Assembly: GCA_977006965.1 (NCBI GenBank)
Contig: OZ345366.1
Location: 2,604,001 to 2,668,000, forward strand
From: Phymatolithon calcareum
Taxonomy: Eukaryota; Rhodophyta; Florideophyceae; Hapalidiales
Direction: 5' to 3'
DNA length: 64,000 bases
In this document: positions 20,216-31,001 of the stretch, one piece after another
How positions within the stretch are numbered: the stretch's first letter is position 1
Layout of the letters: each line of letters starts with the position of its first letter
Position numbers and translations under genes: made by a program
The notes under the pieces: generated by a model
What the model saw: the letters and a program-made list of their open reading frames with translations, nothing else
The model's database searches: none
Told to the model about the DNA's origin: nothing

Positions 20216-20932
20216 GCTAAGAATATCGCATCAAACTTTCATTTCTTCATCATAATCTCTCAATCTAATAGTCTGTCCATCGCCTGCGTTGTTTCGTACT
20301 CGGTCTTTCCGTTGAGTTGCGGTGGTGTCAAGATGGGCTGCAGGGTCTCAAGGCTCCTCTCAGCAACCTCGCCGAAGTGCGCCACATAGGAAGATGCTCC
20401 AAGGGAGCGCGCGCCGTGCAATAATGCAAAATTCAGCAATGATGGAACGTCGAATCGACATTTTTCACCAAATCACAATAATATATGCAGATTTTGCAAA
20501 TTTTCAAACGCGTTTTTTTGTATTATGCGTTGATATTTTTGTACTTGACCCTCAACATGATTGGTGATCTGTCATTCAGGGCTTTGGAACACCCTGAAAC
20601 CCTTGAGTCGAAACTAACTGGTTGCCAACGACATTGGTGATGTAGCTTATAGCGTTTTGCAGAACCCTATAAGCCTTGAACCATTGCCAACATGATAGAC
20701 ATATCCCATAAAATGCAAACAAATAATCCTGATTTCTGCACAGTCCACTAGTGCATTGGAGACGTCCCGTCGTCATTTGGCATAATGCTATCTGAGGGAA
20801 GGAAATTAACATCTGCGCGATGGTCTATTGTAGAATGCACATGTCGTCATTTTGGGGAGGAGCATTGGGGGAGCAAATATTAACATGAGAATAGTTTTGT
20901 CCTATTCATGAGGTAGACACGGTCACGGCGTA
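20216..20932. other. no confident gene
   Basis: Short ORFs only, such as 20322-20567 (+) and 20576-20812 (-). Nothing recognisable. Confidence 0.3.
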
Positions 20933-21904
20933 ATGTCTTTTTTTGCGATACCCTGCACTTCCTACTACCCTCTTTGCAAACTGGAGAAGCTCAAAAGGAA
21001 ATTCTGCAACACGGAGATTTCCGATAAAAAAGAGAATCGCCCTTGGAAGAGACTGGAATTTTCGGGATCTGCCACAGCACCCATTGCTCCAATTCGATCC
21101 TCCACTGCCCACCATCTCAAAGAAACTAAGATCCGCCAGTCACCCCCACAAGGAGCTCTATGTGTGTCATCAGAGTATAGCACTGCGAGCGTCCCCTCGG
21201 CAAGCCATTCCGTCCCTTTCCCGGATGGTACACGAGACAAAGAGCCATGCTTGCCGACCTTTCACCATGAATACTATGACCCATTGTACCCAGATCGCCA
21301 ACAGTCGCTAACTCCCAGCGAGATAGACGCAGAGCACCACTCTCATATCATCTCTGCCCCCACCGTGACGGAGATTCCATCCAACATTGGTGAGCAATGC
21401 GAAAGTGAGCCCCAGCCGACACTTTCTCTAAGCCGTGTGAGTGCAAAGGACCAGTTTCATTTCACCGCTGATCCCATACTACCAGAGAGTGATGAACAAT
21501 TCGAGAATGCCGCGCCATTTTTTAAAGGAAGGGGGTATCGTCTGTGGCAGAGGCTGGTGTTTTCTGGATATGTCATAGCACCTGTTTCTCCGCCTCTATC
21601 CCCCGATGCCCGCCATCTAGAAGAAACTGAGATCCGCCAGCCGCCTCCGCAAGGCGCTCTCTATGTGTCATCAGAGTCCAGCGCTGCGAGCACCCCTCCA
21701 CAAGCCGTTTCGTCCCTCACCCGGATGACACACGAGGCAAAGAGGCCTGCTCGCCGACGTTTCATCGCAGATCGCCAAACGTTGCTTACTCTGATCGAGA
21801 TGGACGCAGCGGACCAGTCTCATATCATCTGTGCCCCCACCGTGACGGAAATCCTATCTGACAATTACGAGCAGTGCGAGAGTGCGGCGTCAGTGACTAG
21901 CTGA
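20933..21904 (+). CDS. Ser/Pro-rich protein with two internal repeats
   Basis: 323 codons from an ATG to a TAG, no frame break. Residues about 38-158 and 205-317 are repeats of each other, offset by 167. WKRLEFSG against WQRLVFSG, HLKETKIRQSPPQGAL against HLEETEIRQPPPQGAL, SHIISAPTVTEI against SHIICAPTVTEI, and EQCES in both. The chain is rich in Ser, Pro and acidic residues and looks mostly disordered, without signal peptide or membrane span. I know no family. GC is higher than in the flanks. It could be a host gene or the ORF1 of a retroelement, since a LINE-A fragment follows within 300 bases. Confidence 0.45.
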   Translation: MSFFAIPCTSYYPLCKLEKLKRKFCNTEISDKKENRPWKRLEFSGSATAPIAPIRSSTAHHLKETKIRQSPPQGALCVSSEYSTASVPSASHSVPFPDGTRDKEPCLPTFHHEYYDPLYPDRQQSLTPSEIDAEHHSHIISAPTVTEIPSNIGEQCESEPQPTLSLSRVSAKDQFHFTADPILPESDEQFENAAPFFKGRGYRLWQRLVFSGYVIAPVSPPLSPDARHLEETEIRQPPPQGALYVSSESSAASTPPQAVSSLTRMTHEAKRPARRRFIADRQTLLTLIEMDAADQSHIICAPTVTEILSDNYEQCESAASVTS

Positions 21905-22229
21905 GTAGTCTTGGTCATTACCTAATCGAGCTATTAGTGGAAGTAAAGAGAAGAGGAATGAATTCCTGCGACACGAAGTTAGGTGATTGCATAATGTCGA
22001 GAAAAGGCTTTGTTCGCCGCATAAAACAACGAGTTGATATACTTTTTGCTCCCTTTTGTCCACGAAGGGGCGAAGAAGCTCCCCGAAGAAGTACAAGATG
22101 TAATAATGTCTTCAGGAAACAGAGGAACTACAAGATCTGCAATTTTTTGCGAACTCGGATGCGTTCAAGTGCTCGAATGAGCTTTCTACAGATAGCGTTT
22201 CTGAAGAGCAACTCGATGTCGGAAAAGAT

Positions 22230-23240
22230 TCACTTCCATATTGCCTTTGCAGGGATGCATGTGTTTCAGGAAGTGTCAACCCTAGATATTTCGCGCGGCA
22301 ACAACATCAGATTGTTCATTGACAGCCGTAGCTCATAAACGCCCTCAATGGGAAACTGCGAACATTTGGCGACATGGTGTGGAACCTGTGGAATCGTATG
22401 GAACGATTAATTTTACATGAGGTTTACTCAATGTGTTTGGATTCCTAGTCATTACGGCGTCGCGATCAAAGCATTGGAAAAAATAATTGCTATTGTAATT
22501 ATTTAAATTATTGTTCCAATAATTTATTCCTGAGTCTCGCATATTTATTTTATTTATTGAGATCGTCGTGGTTGCGACAATTATTGTATCGGACTCCTCA
22601 TTTTTTCGATCCGGTTATTCTATCGCGACAGAAAGTAGCAAGAAGGATCCAATAATTCGGGGATTAACCAGTTATTTATACCTCGCTGAACTTGAATACA
22701 ATAATTTATTGCTTCTGCGTTCAACAATAAATTATTTATTCTCGACACTTTTCGAGAAAAGAATAAAAATAAATAAATAATTCCAATGCTTTGGTCGCGA
22801 TGACCTGCGCGGCGGGAAATTTTGGAACCGAGTCCGGTGTTGGATCAGGCGATACTTCTCACTTTGGAAGCGGCACGATACATTATCCAACTGACCTGTA
22901 GAAGTAAACCAGTGACCTTACCGACGCTCCCGAAAGATCTACACATCTCGCAGCGACGTGCTGACGAGGTACTGCACCAGCACGTAGTGATTTGCTGTAC
23001 TGTTGCGCCCTGTTTTCACTATAGACACAGCGAGGTTGAACGGTTACTTTACGACCCGATGTACAAGGTGTGCCCGTATGGCGTCAAAGAGACAGTGGAG
23101 CACCTAATTCGACGATGTTCTGGTTGGGCTGCCTCAACTACAATTGATTGGAAGAGTGCATGAGAAAAGGTAGAAGATCTGTGCATGGAGAGACCCGTAG
23201 AAATATGTAGTGCCACAATAGTGATGTGCGGCCTACGTGG
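22230..23240 (+). pseudogene. LINE-A fragment (RNase H end and C-terminal finger), split by MITE-1
   Basis: Before the MITE the frame reads MHVFQEVSTLDISRGNNIRLFIDSRSS, matching the RNase H centre of the 44.5-kb copy. Here the third catalytic Asp (IDS) is kept while the 44.5-kb copy has Gly. After the MITE it continues with the C-terminal region: LEAARYIIQL, the LPKDLHISQRRAD block and CPYGVKETVEHLIRRC. The zinc-finger His is present but its first Cys is Tyr. Stops and frameshifts occur in the RNase H part. The MITE lies between WIPSH-YGVAI and the downstream frame. Confidence 0.75.
22467..22793 (+). mobile_element. MITE-1 copy 1 (327 bp, hAT-type)
   Basis: Terminal inverted repeats CAAAGCATTGGAA / TTCCAATGCTTTG, 13 bp and perfect. 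Exact 8-bp TSD gtcgcgat at 22459-22466 and 22794-22801. The interior is AT-rich with aataatttatt runs and a small tttctcgaaaagtgtcgaga hairpin. A 70-codon frame in it is repeated in all copies but is a by-product of the repeat. The length is identical to the copies at 36535 and 55523. Confidence 0.95.
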
Positions 23241-24049
23241 TCTGGAGTGCAGAGCAGATGCAGTGTCCCCTGGTGATGCAAAAAGCCACAACACCAAAAC
23301 GCCACAACAAAAGCTGAGTCGGTAGCTTGGCAGAGCTTAGTAGTTCGCAGCGGATGTATACACAAATTCGTTCACACCTCTGGGCGATGCCGGATGAGGG
23401 CTGTCAGCCCCTCAGCTTAGTGAAGATCTTGGTCGGGCTCACGAGCGCGTAAGTATGAGTAACGGTTTCGGGCGGTCAACTTCCGGCACTCGCCGGGAGC
23501 ACGATACACACTGCTTCCAGGGGCTTGGCCTTCGTGCGCTCGTCCTTGAAGGACGGCGTCAGCGGGCGCGAGCTCGCGCTTGAAACCGGGGTGCTCGCTC
23601 TTACGGCGCACAGTGGCCGCCCGGAAAAGCAAAAACAGGAAACGAATGCAAAGGCTCTGCACAACACGGATCTTGCTTGGGTGTTGTAAATGCAGCGAAA
23701 CTAATGAAGTGCAGTCGTGATGATCAAACACGGCGGTTTGCACAATGCAAATTGCACGCGCAATGACCGAGCAGGAGGTTTAGCTTTGGAGTGGATCGGG
23801 CAACGGTCCTGCGGGGTGGTCGCAGTTGAAGGCGACGTCACCAAACAGCAAGACTGGCACACCGAAGTTCTCCGCGGGTTTACTTTGGCGGAGCTAAATT
23901 CTAGCTATGTATTACGTAGCGAAGCGAAGAGGCACTAGCATAGTCTGCTCCTGATTGGTTTTTCTCGGCACTTTCTTATTGATTATGATTCGGGCACAAC
24001 TCACCATCTCATTGGACACTGGACCCTCATCTGGGCAATCCACGCGAAG
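23241..24049. other. no confident gene
   Basis: A GC-rich patch at 23440-23640 carries overlapping ORFs on the minus strand (23417-23743) without a domain. Nothing else is recognised. Confidence 0.3.
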
Positions 24050-24140
24050 ACAAAAAGATCCTTGGGGCTCCAAAAATTCTCCAATTTTTGAACGAAGATT
24101 TTCTCTAGGGTAAAGCTCTGGCGTTAAGTAAGAAAGAAGT
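24050..24140 (+). repeat. LINE-A 3' end, 5'-truncated
   Basis: ctccaatttttgaacgaag, then tctctagggtaaagctctggcgttaag and aagaaagaag match the end of the LINE-A copy at 45745-45835 (ctccaatatttgaac, actctagggttagttctggcgttaa, aaagaaagaaag). Only about 90 bases of the element are present. Confidence 0.6.
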
Positions 24141-24764
24141 GGCTCCCCTCACGAAGCAGACGTAAAGAGCCTACATTCTGCAACAAACCAAATCATGAAA
24201 TATGTAATCGCAATGAACGCAGAAATGATCTGCTCACTTGCGATGATCTGCAAAGTTGGTGCAGTTCTATCTCTGAAGGCCCTTGAGGCCGAAGCGTCAG
24301 ACGACCTTGGCGGAGGCATAAACGAATCAGAAATTTTGACAGTGCCTGGATGTCCAAGGTTCTTTTCAAGAGCGAGAACAGCAGTAGCTGGCTCCTTGTG
24401 CGCATGGGACTTGGCGTCAAAAATAGCGTTCCTACGTGCAGTCGCAGAAACAAACCGAGTTCCCCTGAAGCAGACACCCGAGAATTGGGATGCGCCAGTA
24501 TGAATGGCACTGTCCAAAATTTTCCCAACTCGAGAAACACGGACTTCAAATGACACCGCGTTTATCCCGGAATATCCGTTGATCACAGCAGGACTGACGA
24601 GGTAGTTGCAAATCGGGAGGAGAGAAACGCCACTTGACTGTAGCTTATTTACTTGCTGCGAACGCAGTTAATTCGTGCGCTTTGTGCAATCGAACTACAA
24701 GTGCACTTATCCCTGTCCCCGAGCGCTGAGCCGCACAACTGCAATCGAAGTCTTGTAAGTACGC
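24141..24764. other. overlapping short ORFs, no call
   Basis: Open frames on both strands (24149-24586 minus, 24195-24503 plus) overlap almost fully and none shows a domain. Moderate GC leaves room for a decayed host gene. Confidence 0.25.
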
Positions 24765-24772
24765 CTAGCATT

Positions 24773-25578
24773 CAGGCTTGGAACCAATTTAATTGCTGGA
24801 ATTGCTGAAGGAAAGAGCAATCGTGCAATTCAACTGTTTTTCGCTTCTTCTTTTCAATTTAAACTGCAATTGGCGATCCCTACTTCAATCGATACTGCAA
24901 TTCCTACCCTTTACTGCAATTCGTTTACCAATTAGCGAAGCCCAACTCTTCTTCGTTTCCGTTCACCAGGCACTACTTGAGATGGTGGTAGGGGTTTGTG
25001 TAGCCCTTGTTGTGCTCAAAAACGAACTCCGGTTTTGACTGGGAGGTGCATGTCTCACCACCCGGGCACTGAAACACTTGAAAAGTCACATTTGTTCGAA
25101 CAAGGGATCCTCGACGAACATTGACATCGCGAAGTTCTTCGCGGAGCTTCTTCATGAGAAGTAGAACAACCTCTTTCTTCGACGGTTTGCGTGATGGAGG
25201 CGACATGGTGAATTTGGCCCTGGCGATATTAACTTAGCAGTCTCTTTGGCTTTTATAGGAGTACCATCGTACTTCTATGCAGCAGCCACGTTTATCTGAT
25301 GCAATGTGCTAACATAGACGTATGTTGAAAGTACGAAAGGGGTACGTATTCAAATGCATCGAATGCGTAAGAAAACGTGGCTTTTTTCTGATTCAGCATA
25401 TAAATAGAGAAAAACGTAGCCCAATTCGTATCGCAATTGAATCTTCGTGAAAAATGCACATTGCAATTAGATGCTCAACGTACCTCTCAAATTGCAATCA
25501 CGAGTCTATTGTACAATTAACTCGAATTGCAATTAATTGCAATTAATTGGAATTGCAATCAAATTGGTTCCAAGCCTG
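24773..25578 (-). mobile_element. hAT-C element, 806 bp, N-terminal ORF only
   Basis: Terminal inverted repeats CAGGCTTGGAACCAATTT and aaattggttccaagcctg. Flanks ctagcatt and ctaccatg agree at 6 of 8 positions. Many attgcaatt motifs lie inside both ends (24830-24910 and 25430-25560), fitting subterminal transposase-binding repeats. The sole ORF encodes the N-terminal zinc finger of a hAT transposase; the catalytic core and dimerisation region are deleted. Confidence 0.8.
24973..25206 (-). CDS. truncated hAT transposase N-terminus with BED-like finger
   Basis: Starts at a good ATG (MSPPSRKPSKKEVV). It aligns with the ORF at 54704-55099: VFQCPGGETC...YTNPYHHL matches VYLCSKGDQC...FSYPYNHLKRC. 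The pattern C-x5-C...H..(C) with aromatic residues fits a BED-like DNA-binding finger, the usual N-terminal domain of hAT transposases. The frame ends after the His because the element is internally deleted, so the last Cys is lost. If made, the protein might bind hAT ends without cutting. Confidence 0.5.
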   Translation of the reverse strand: MSPPSRKPSKKEVVLLLMKKLREELRDVNVRRGSLVRTNVTFQVFQCPGGETCTSQSKPEFVFEHNKGYTNPYHHLK

Positions 25579-26052
25579 CTACCATGACCAGTGACGGAGG
25601 TGATGTTCCTGTCAATGCACTGCTTCATGCAGAACCTCCCATGGGCTGTCGAGGCAAGCAGCTCTACGGTGAGCAAGGCAATGAATGCAAATGTAGACAT
25701 GCTGCTAGCGTGGTCCGAAGCTGGTGCGTAAGGATGTTAAGGGTGATGTTAAAGAGTTTGTTACGGAACTGCAAGAAGAGTCAGTATTTTTACTTGCACC
25801 AAGCCTTCGATCTGGTTACCTGAACGGCACGATTCCGGGCTGCGCGTGATCGAAAGGGTTCCAAAAAAATAAATCGCTCTGTGTTCCTGCAAAAATTTTG
25901 GGGGTTGCCACTTTTGGGTACAAACGCAATCGAAACATGAATCAATTACAATTACCGACGAAAGATGGCGAAATATTAAGCAGCTCCTTGAGAAACAGCA
26001 ATCTCTGAGCTTCATTTTCCTCTCTCTTGCGGAATCTTCTTTCCTTCCTTCA
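25579..26052. other. no gene; 3' flank of the RING gene
   Basis: 25761-26015 (minus) is open but has no domain and follows the RING ORF on the same strand. It may be 3' untranslated sequence. Confidence 0.3.
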
Positions 26053-26517
26053 TCAATTTTTGTCTCTTCTTTTTGCTATTTCCTTTTGCTTGATTGGATC
26101 ACAATTTTTGATATCCTCTTCCTCCTCTGGCTTATATGTAGGCTTATAGAACGGATATAGTCCAATTGTAGGAGAAACGGGAGACTTGCATAAGCACCAA
26201 AGATGTAGTATATCGTTAGCCACGGCAACAGCGGCAGTCTGATCAAAGCAAAGTGTATGGAACACATGGCCACAAACCAGTTTGACGACGCTCGCTTTTA
26301 GTACGTCCAGACACACTGCACACTCTTTAGGGAACTGTATCCAGACTTCACGTCTAGTGGAAGACCGTGCAATTTCTCGCATTGCTTGACGATTTTTGTG
26401 ACGGGATGTGATAAAGGTAGGCTTTTTGAGCAGACTGTAGAAGCGAAAGTTCAATTCTGTCCTTCTGTTTTCTGATACGGCCGTACCGGATGCCGAGAAT
26501 GCGCTCGGTTCCACCAT
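26053..26517 (-). CDS. RING-H2 finger protein, possible E3 ubiquitin ligase
   Basis: 154 residues from the first ATG; the open frame continues 32 codons upstream to a stop but without ATG. The finger is C66-x2-C69-x12-C82-x-H84-x2-H87-x2-C90-x17-C108-x-C110, with the hydrophobic and CGHVFH features of RING-H2 domains. Such domains bind an E2 enzyme and direct ubiquitin transfer. The last pair is CxC instead of the usual CxxC, so zinc site 2 may be weak. A basic segment (RHKNRQ) precedes the finger and an acidic then basic tail follows. No membrane span. A host gene or a captured copy; the frame is intact. Confidence 0.55.
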   Translation of the reverse strand: MVEPSAFSASGTAVSENRRTELNFRFYSLLKKPTFITSRHKNRQAMREIARSSTRREVWIQFPKECAVCLDVLKASVVKLVCGHVFHTLCFDQTAAVAVANDILHLWCLCKSPVSPTIGLYPFYKPTYKPEEEEDIKNCDPIKQKEIAKRRDKN

Positions 26518-26946
26518 GCCGAGCCAGACGGCGAAGAAGATTTGCAGAGACTTCACTATGCAGAAGAGATCCCATGATTCAGCTGCAGCTGTTCCGTTGT
26601 GCAGAGCATTCAATTACTTCGATGTTACGCCCTATGTTGAATTTATCCCAATAGAACGAAATTAAGGCGACAAAGATGAGTCCGCCAAATAATTACTGCG
26701 AGTATATATTATGAACCAACTGAACGTACGACCGCAAAATGAGTTAAGCTAGAGCAAATGTGGTTCCTGCGCCGTAGTGGCCACTGAAAATTGAATTTAG
26801 CTTTTTCAACGTTCTTTGTTGGCACACTGAACGATCTTTAGGCGGCACTAAAATTCAGGAACAATAGAATTCTGCTGGGGATAGAAGAGTATTTAAGAGA
26901 GACCGTGGGAATTATGCGAGAGTTGCCCACTACCGAAACCTGCAAT

Positions 26947-27078
26947 GTGACTTCTCCGGGGCTTTGAACCCAGAGAGTCACATATATTGCCATCACTGCT
27001 TTCCTACTGTGGGCATTATGGGAAGTTGCTCACCATCCAGCCTTGCAGTGTTCCTTCTCCGGGGCTTTGACCCCGGAG
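26947..27078. repeat. two direct copies of a small CTCCGGGG...CCCCGGAG hairpin
   Basis: First unit 26947-26981 folds through gtgac...gtcac and tctccgggg. Second unit 27057-27078 is a perfect ctccgggg-cttt-gaccccggag type hairpin. Both share cttctccggggctttga and lie about 103 bases apart, each followed by gtcaca or gtacat and a run resembling atattgcca or atgctat. They are just upstream of the methyltransferase pseudogene. Confidence 0.65.
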
Positions 27079-27167
27079 AGGTACATTTGATGCTATTTGA
27101 AACAGCTTCAGAGATCGATCGATTCCCGTGACTCATGGAGAAGCGCTTGGATGATTATTCACCCATA

Positions 27168-27669
27168 GTGATTGTCGAAGCCGACTGTGCTGCTGCAAAT
27201 TGTGCCTTTCATTTCCTTGCACAGAAGTAGCAGATGTACCTTTTCATGTTCGATTTCGCCCAATCTGCCATATCGCTTGTCAAGCCGCTTCATGCTGCAA
27301 ACCAGAAAGGTTTCTTCGGCATTTCGCATGCGAACCATTTGCAAGCACAACGAGTCCCGGAAGTCTTACCATCGGCTCTGTTGAGTATTGCTTTCTTATT
27401 TTTGTACTCAGCTCTGTGCCACTGGATTTTCAACTCACCGCACTGGTAACACTGCATGGCCTGCTGAAGAAAGACGGGTGCATTTTCTTGAGAGATTACG
27501 CTGTTGGTGATATAGCGCAAAGCAGAGTTACAAACAGTAATAAAATTGACGACAATTTCTTCTTTCGTCAAGACAGCACGCTGGCTTCCTTTTTTGACAA
27601 AACCTGTGTCTATGATCTAATGTCACAAGCCAAATTCGTGAAGGGATATTGTCTTCGAATAAACTGACT
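27168..27669 (+). pseudogene. METTL2/6/8-type tRNA m3C methyltransferase pseudogene
   Basis: The first part reads VIVEADCAAANCAFHFL, then YLFMFDFAQSAISLVK, corresponding to SAM motif I and the following strand of the METTL2/6/8 family (LEVGCGxGN, then ACDFSPRAVE). A TAG at 27228-27230 interrupts it. After a frameshift it continues CFLIFVLSSVP, LLKKDGCIFLRDYAVGD and FFFRQDSTLASFF, matching the family's FVLSA, LKPGG...FRDYG and RQDGT...FF blocks. These enzymes methylate C32 in tRNA anticodon loops. The motif I glycines are changed (DCAAAN), one stop and one shift are present and the N-terminus is missing, so this copy is not functional. No intron was needed to follow the homology. Confidence 0.75.
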
Positions 27670-28871
27670 GATCCAGAATCGTAAAGAAGGGTTGGATATG
27701 ACGCGGATTTTTCTTCTAACAGAGCATATCAAACAATCGAAACAGATATCGACCGTCGATTCATACAAATAAAAGGCACCTACATTTTCGTCCTGATGAG
27801 TTGCGATAGTCATAAGGAAGAAGAGTTTAATCCAATAGCACCTCGTGACCTAACATGCAGACTGCTCTTTTTCCAATACGGCAGAGTTATCCACGCTCAG
27901 TTGATCGAGATCCTTATTTGGAACCCCCATAATTAAAATGAATGTTCCCATCAGCACTCTAATATAGCCACTGGGCGTTATCGCGGAACCGTCAATATCA
28001 CCAACACAGATTTGTCAACCGGCTGAGGGGGTAGACATCGGCTTGCTCTTGCAACTGATTGCTTCTATGTCATCCCTAGGGATGACATGATAGGACACTC
28101 GTAGGAAATCCTTATATTCCACTTGTTTCTCAGGCGGTTGACAAGCGCGTTTTGCACCGTACTCTCGGGATGACAATCGCACTGAGGCCATGATATTCGG
28201 AACTCGGCTGCGCCTCGGTTGAATATCATGCCCTCGGGCTAATGTCAACCCTCGCAGCCTGTCCACAACCCCCACTTGCGAGTCAAGAGCCAAGCCAGAT
28301 TACACTACCTGGGAATATTAACAAATTACAACAAGACAGTCTGTATCAGGTTCATGTGCAGCGAAGAACTTTGCTCTGCTTTTTCGGAACTCGAAAACAG
28401 GCGGTCAGACTAACAAATGCGAAGCTTGATGATGAGGCTGCAGATCGCGGGACTCTATCATTTGCCGAAATTTCATTGGCATTGGTCTGCACAAGTCTCA
28501 AGCCCATCCATGTTGCAAGCTGTATGAGAAGACTCTTCCTGTTCCCTCGTTTGTCGCTGCTACGAATACGTACCTTCATCTCGGCTTTGTCACAGGAGCA
28601 TTTCATGTGCGAACAAAGCGTTCGCAAACAAGCAAGCTCCAGCCTCACCACCGTTCTCATTCTCTTACTTACCATGAGTTCCTCACATGCGGACTGCGCG
28701 TGAGCAAGCCTCGAGTTCCCATCTCATCATTGTTGCCTTCTTTTCTCTTTCCTTGTCGCCGTAAGATTTACCGGCAAGTATTCTATACATTCTCCGTCGC
28801 TTACTGTGGGCCGTGTTAGTTTGGTAAGCTATCTGACCTGCCCGTATGGATGTCGGCATACCTGCCCATGA
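27670..28871. other. no confident gene; two palindromes
   Basis: 28242-28703 (+) and 28352-28675 (-) are open but unrecognised and overlap. A perfect 22-bp palindrome lies at 28067-28088 (atgtcatcccta and its complement). A foldback lies at 28189-28230 with 10-bp arms catgatattc / gaatatcatg. Confidence 0.4.
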
Positions 28872-30180
28872 TTGGTCATCTTCAATCTAGTGTGTTTCCT
28901 CTGTTTAGTACTTAGGCTCATCGACCCACAAGTATCATCCAGAGACGGTCAACCATCGAGTATCTACGATGGACTGTCGATATCGATCAACGACCAAGTA
29001 AACCTCTGCAGTCAACACCACACATCTGAGCTGTCATTGCTGGACCACGCTTATCCGGCAATTCCCATGGCGTCCCCTGGCATGGCTTATTTTCGAAGTT
29101 CAGTCGTATTTGCAGTGTAAAATTGCAAAAGAAGTCGGTCTGAAAAATGAATGTATAACGAAGTCCCCGGTTTTTGACAATTCTTGGATTTCCGTCTTTG
29201 AAAGTGGAGACAACAAAGAACGAGGGAACTGTTTCTGGCTCGAGCCACGGTGACCCCACAATCGAATTTGAAGATGGCATCACAGTGAATCCAGTTGCAG
29301 GTCCCCAAGAACTCCGTATATGTCTCACTTGTGATCAAGAATCCAGAAAGGTGTCCGTAGTCTTCCGTCAAGAATCGCATGTTTTCAAGTCTCAAGAATG
29401 GAAAGATGCATTCATGGGGAGGAAGGCTTGCTGCCCAAAAGCATTCTACACGACTGTCATTGAATAATGAGCAGCTTGTAGCAGAAGCAAATCATTCAGA
29501 TATTTGCTCTCCTTTGGAGTACACCGCTTAGGAACGCTTGATGAAGACTACGTATTAAGGTATTGGTCGGGGTGGCCACTATTTATGCTACAGATTGCCA
29601 AATTCAAGATACAGAATTTGGTGGAGTAAGAGTACGGTTTGTGATATTCCGAAGCCGCACAAGATATTACTGCACTCATCGGAGCTTTCTTTCTTTACTG
29701 CGTGATTTCTCGAAGCTGATGGAACAACTCCGCATCCTTACGGCTCTAGTAGACCTTAACAGATACAAGTGGTACTTGATGTCACAACAGCTGTCCAAGC
29801 TGCACAAGGTGCAGACCATGGTCCAGCTTAACATCCATATCGCTACGCAGCCAATCTTCATTCGCCGTCCTTCAATGGGATGCCCGGGTTGGAATCCGTT
29901 TAGGACGTTCACAGTAGCTAATCCTCTCTCTGCCTTCTTTCATTTCCTTCTGTCTTCTCTCCCAGCTTCCTTGAGCGTTGCGGCACACCACACAGGGCGG
30001 AATCCATGTAGTACCATAGTACCAGAAGGCGATAGTCTTCTCCCCTGGGGAGGCCGGAGCACAGCTCTTGTCATTTCAAAAAACCCTGCAATATAGCGGG
30101 GAAAAATTCCTGACTGAACTCTTGGCTCCTTCCTGTGACGCACAGGTGCACGGGTAGCCGGACCGGTTATCATAGCCGGC
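28872..30180. other. ORF fragments, unrecognised
   Basis: Plus-strand frames 29174-29467 and 29563-30096 are open and lie in series; minus-strand frames overlap both. No domain or repeat similarity is visible. They may be pieces of one decayed gene or transposon ORF. Confidence 0.2.
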
Positions 30181-31001
30181 CTGTATCAAATCCGCTTAAA
30201 TTCGCAAGATTTCTTGGAAATCCAGCGACGGCGGGGTTGGGTCTGGCATTTCGAGCGTGGCAAGTTCTCGATTTGCCGAGTCCCAGGCGAGCGCGTTCGC
30301 GATAGCGCCAGCCTTTCCGACGGAATTACCGTCAGAAGAATCGCGTTGCGCAGCATTACCGCTGCGGCCACTTGCGCCGGCGCGGGCACGGGCGCCCGCG
30401 CCAGAATCTTGTCCTTTGTCGCTTGTGGTCCGTTCGGTCCGGTCAGGCCCTCTCTCCTTCCCCCGGCTTTAGTTTCATGTGTTCATCGCAGCTTTGAAGC
30501 AGGCAATGGACATTTATTCCGAAAAGAGAACATTCTTTGAACCTATATATAGAAACAAACATTGTGTTCGTGATGAAAGCCGCGTGGATGACTCCCTAAC
30601 ACTATTTAGACGTTGTATTGCACATCTCGGTCACCGAGAAGCACTAATTGATGCTTTTGATATTGCCATGAGGCAAAGCCTGTATGAGATAATGAAGCGG
30701 TTTTCCTTCAAATGCAAATGGATGTCCGATCCAAAAATCCTCTCGATCGAGGCCAATTCGAAGAACATATGAGACCGGAAATTACCGTCAAATGTTTATC
30801 AGGGCTGAGACTCAAATGTCTCAATCAATGGATTCATGCGGTATATTGGTGCTTGGACTCGACCGCTTTTTGCCTTGCCTTCTGCAAATCAATACAGGTC
30901 TGCTTCGTTCTCCATGCGTTCTATGAGTGTCTGTTTTCTATTGCTGTTTGGAAGTCTTTCCCCTAAATAAAATCTACTAAGGTGTCTTCGATTAACTGCA
31001 T
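30181..31001. other. ORF fragments, unrecognised
   Basis: A GC-rich block (30210-30480) with overlapping frames on both strands is followed by 30479-30772 (+), a charged, helical-looking 97-codon frame. No family is recognised. Confidence 0.2.

Noticed and set aside
22568-22780. 70-codon frame found in all three MITE-1 copies
   Set aside because: Conserved only because the copies are recent. The sequence is AT-rich hairpin DNA with no domain, and it is read in one orientation only by chance.
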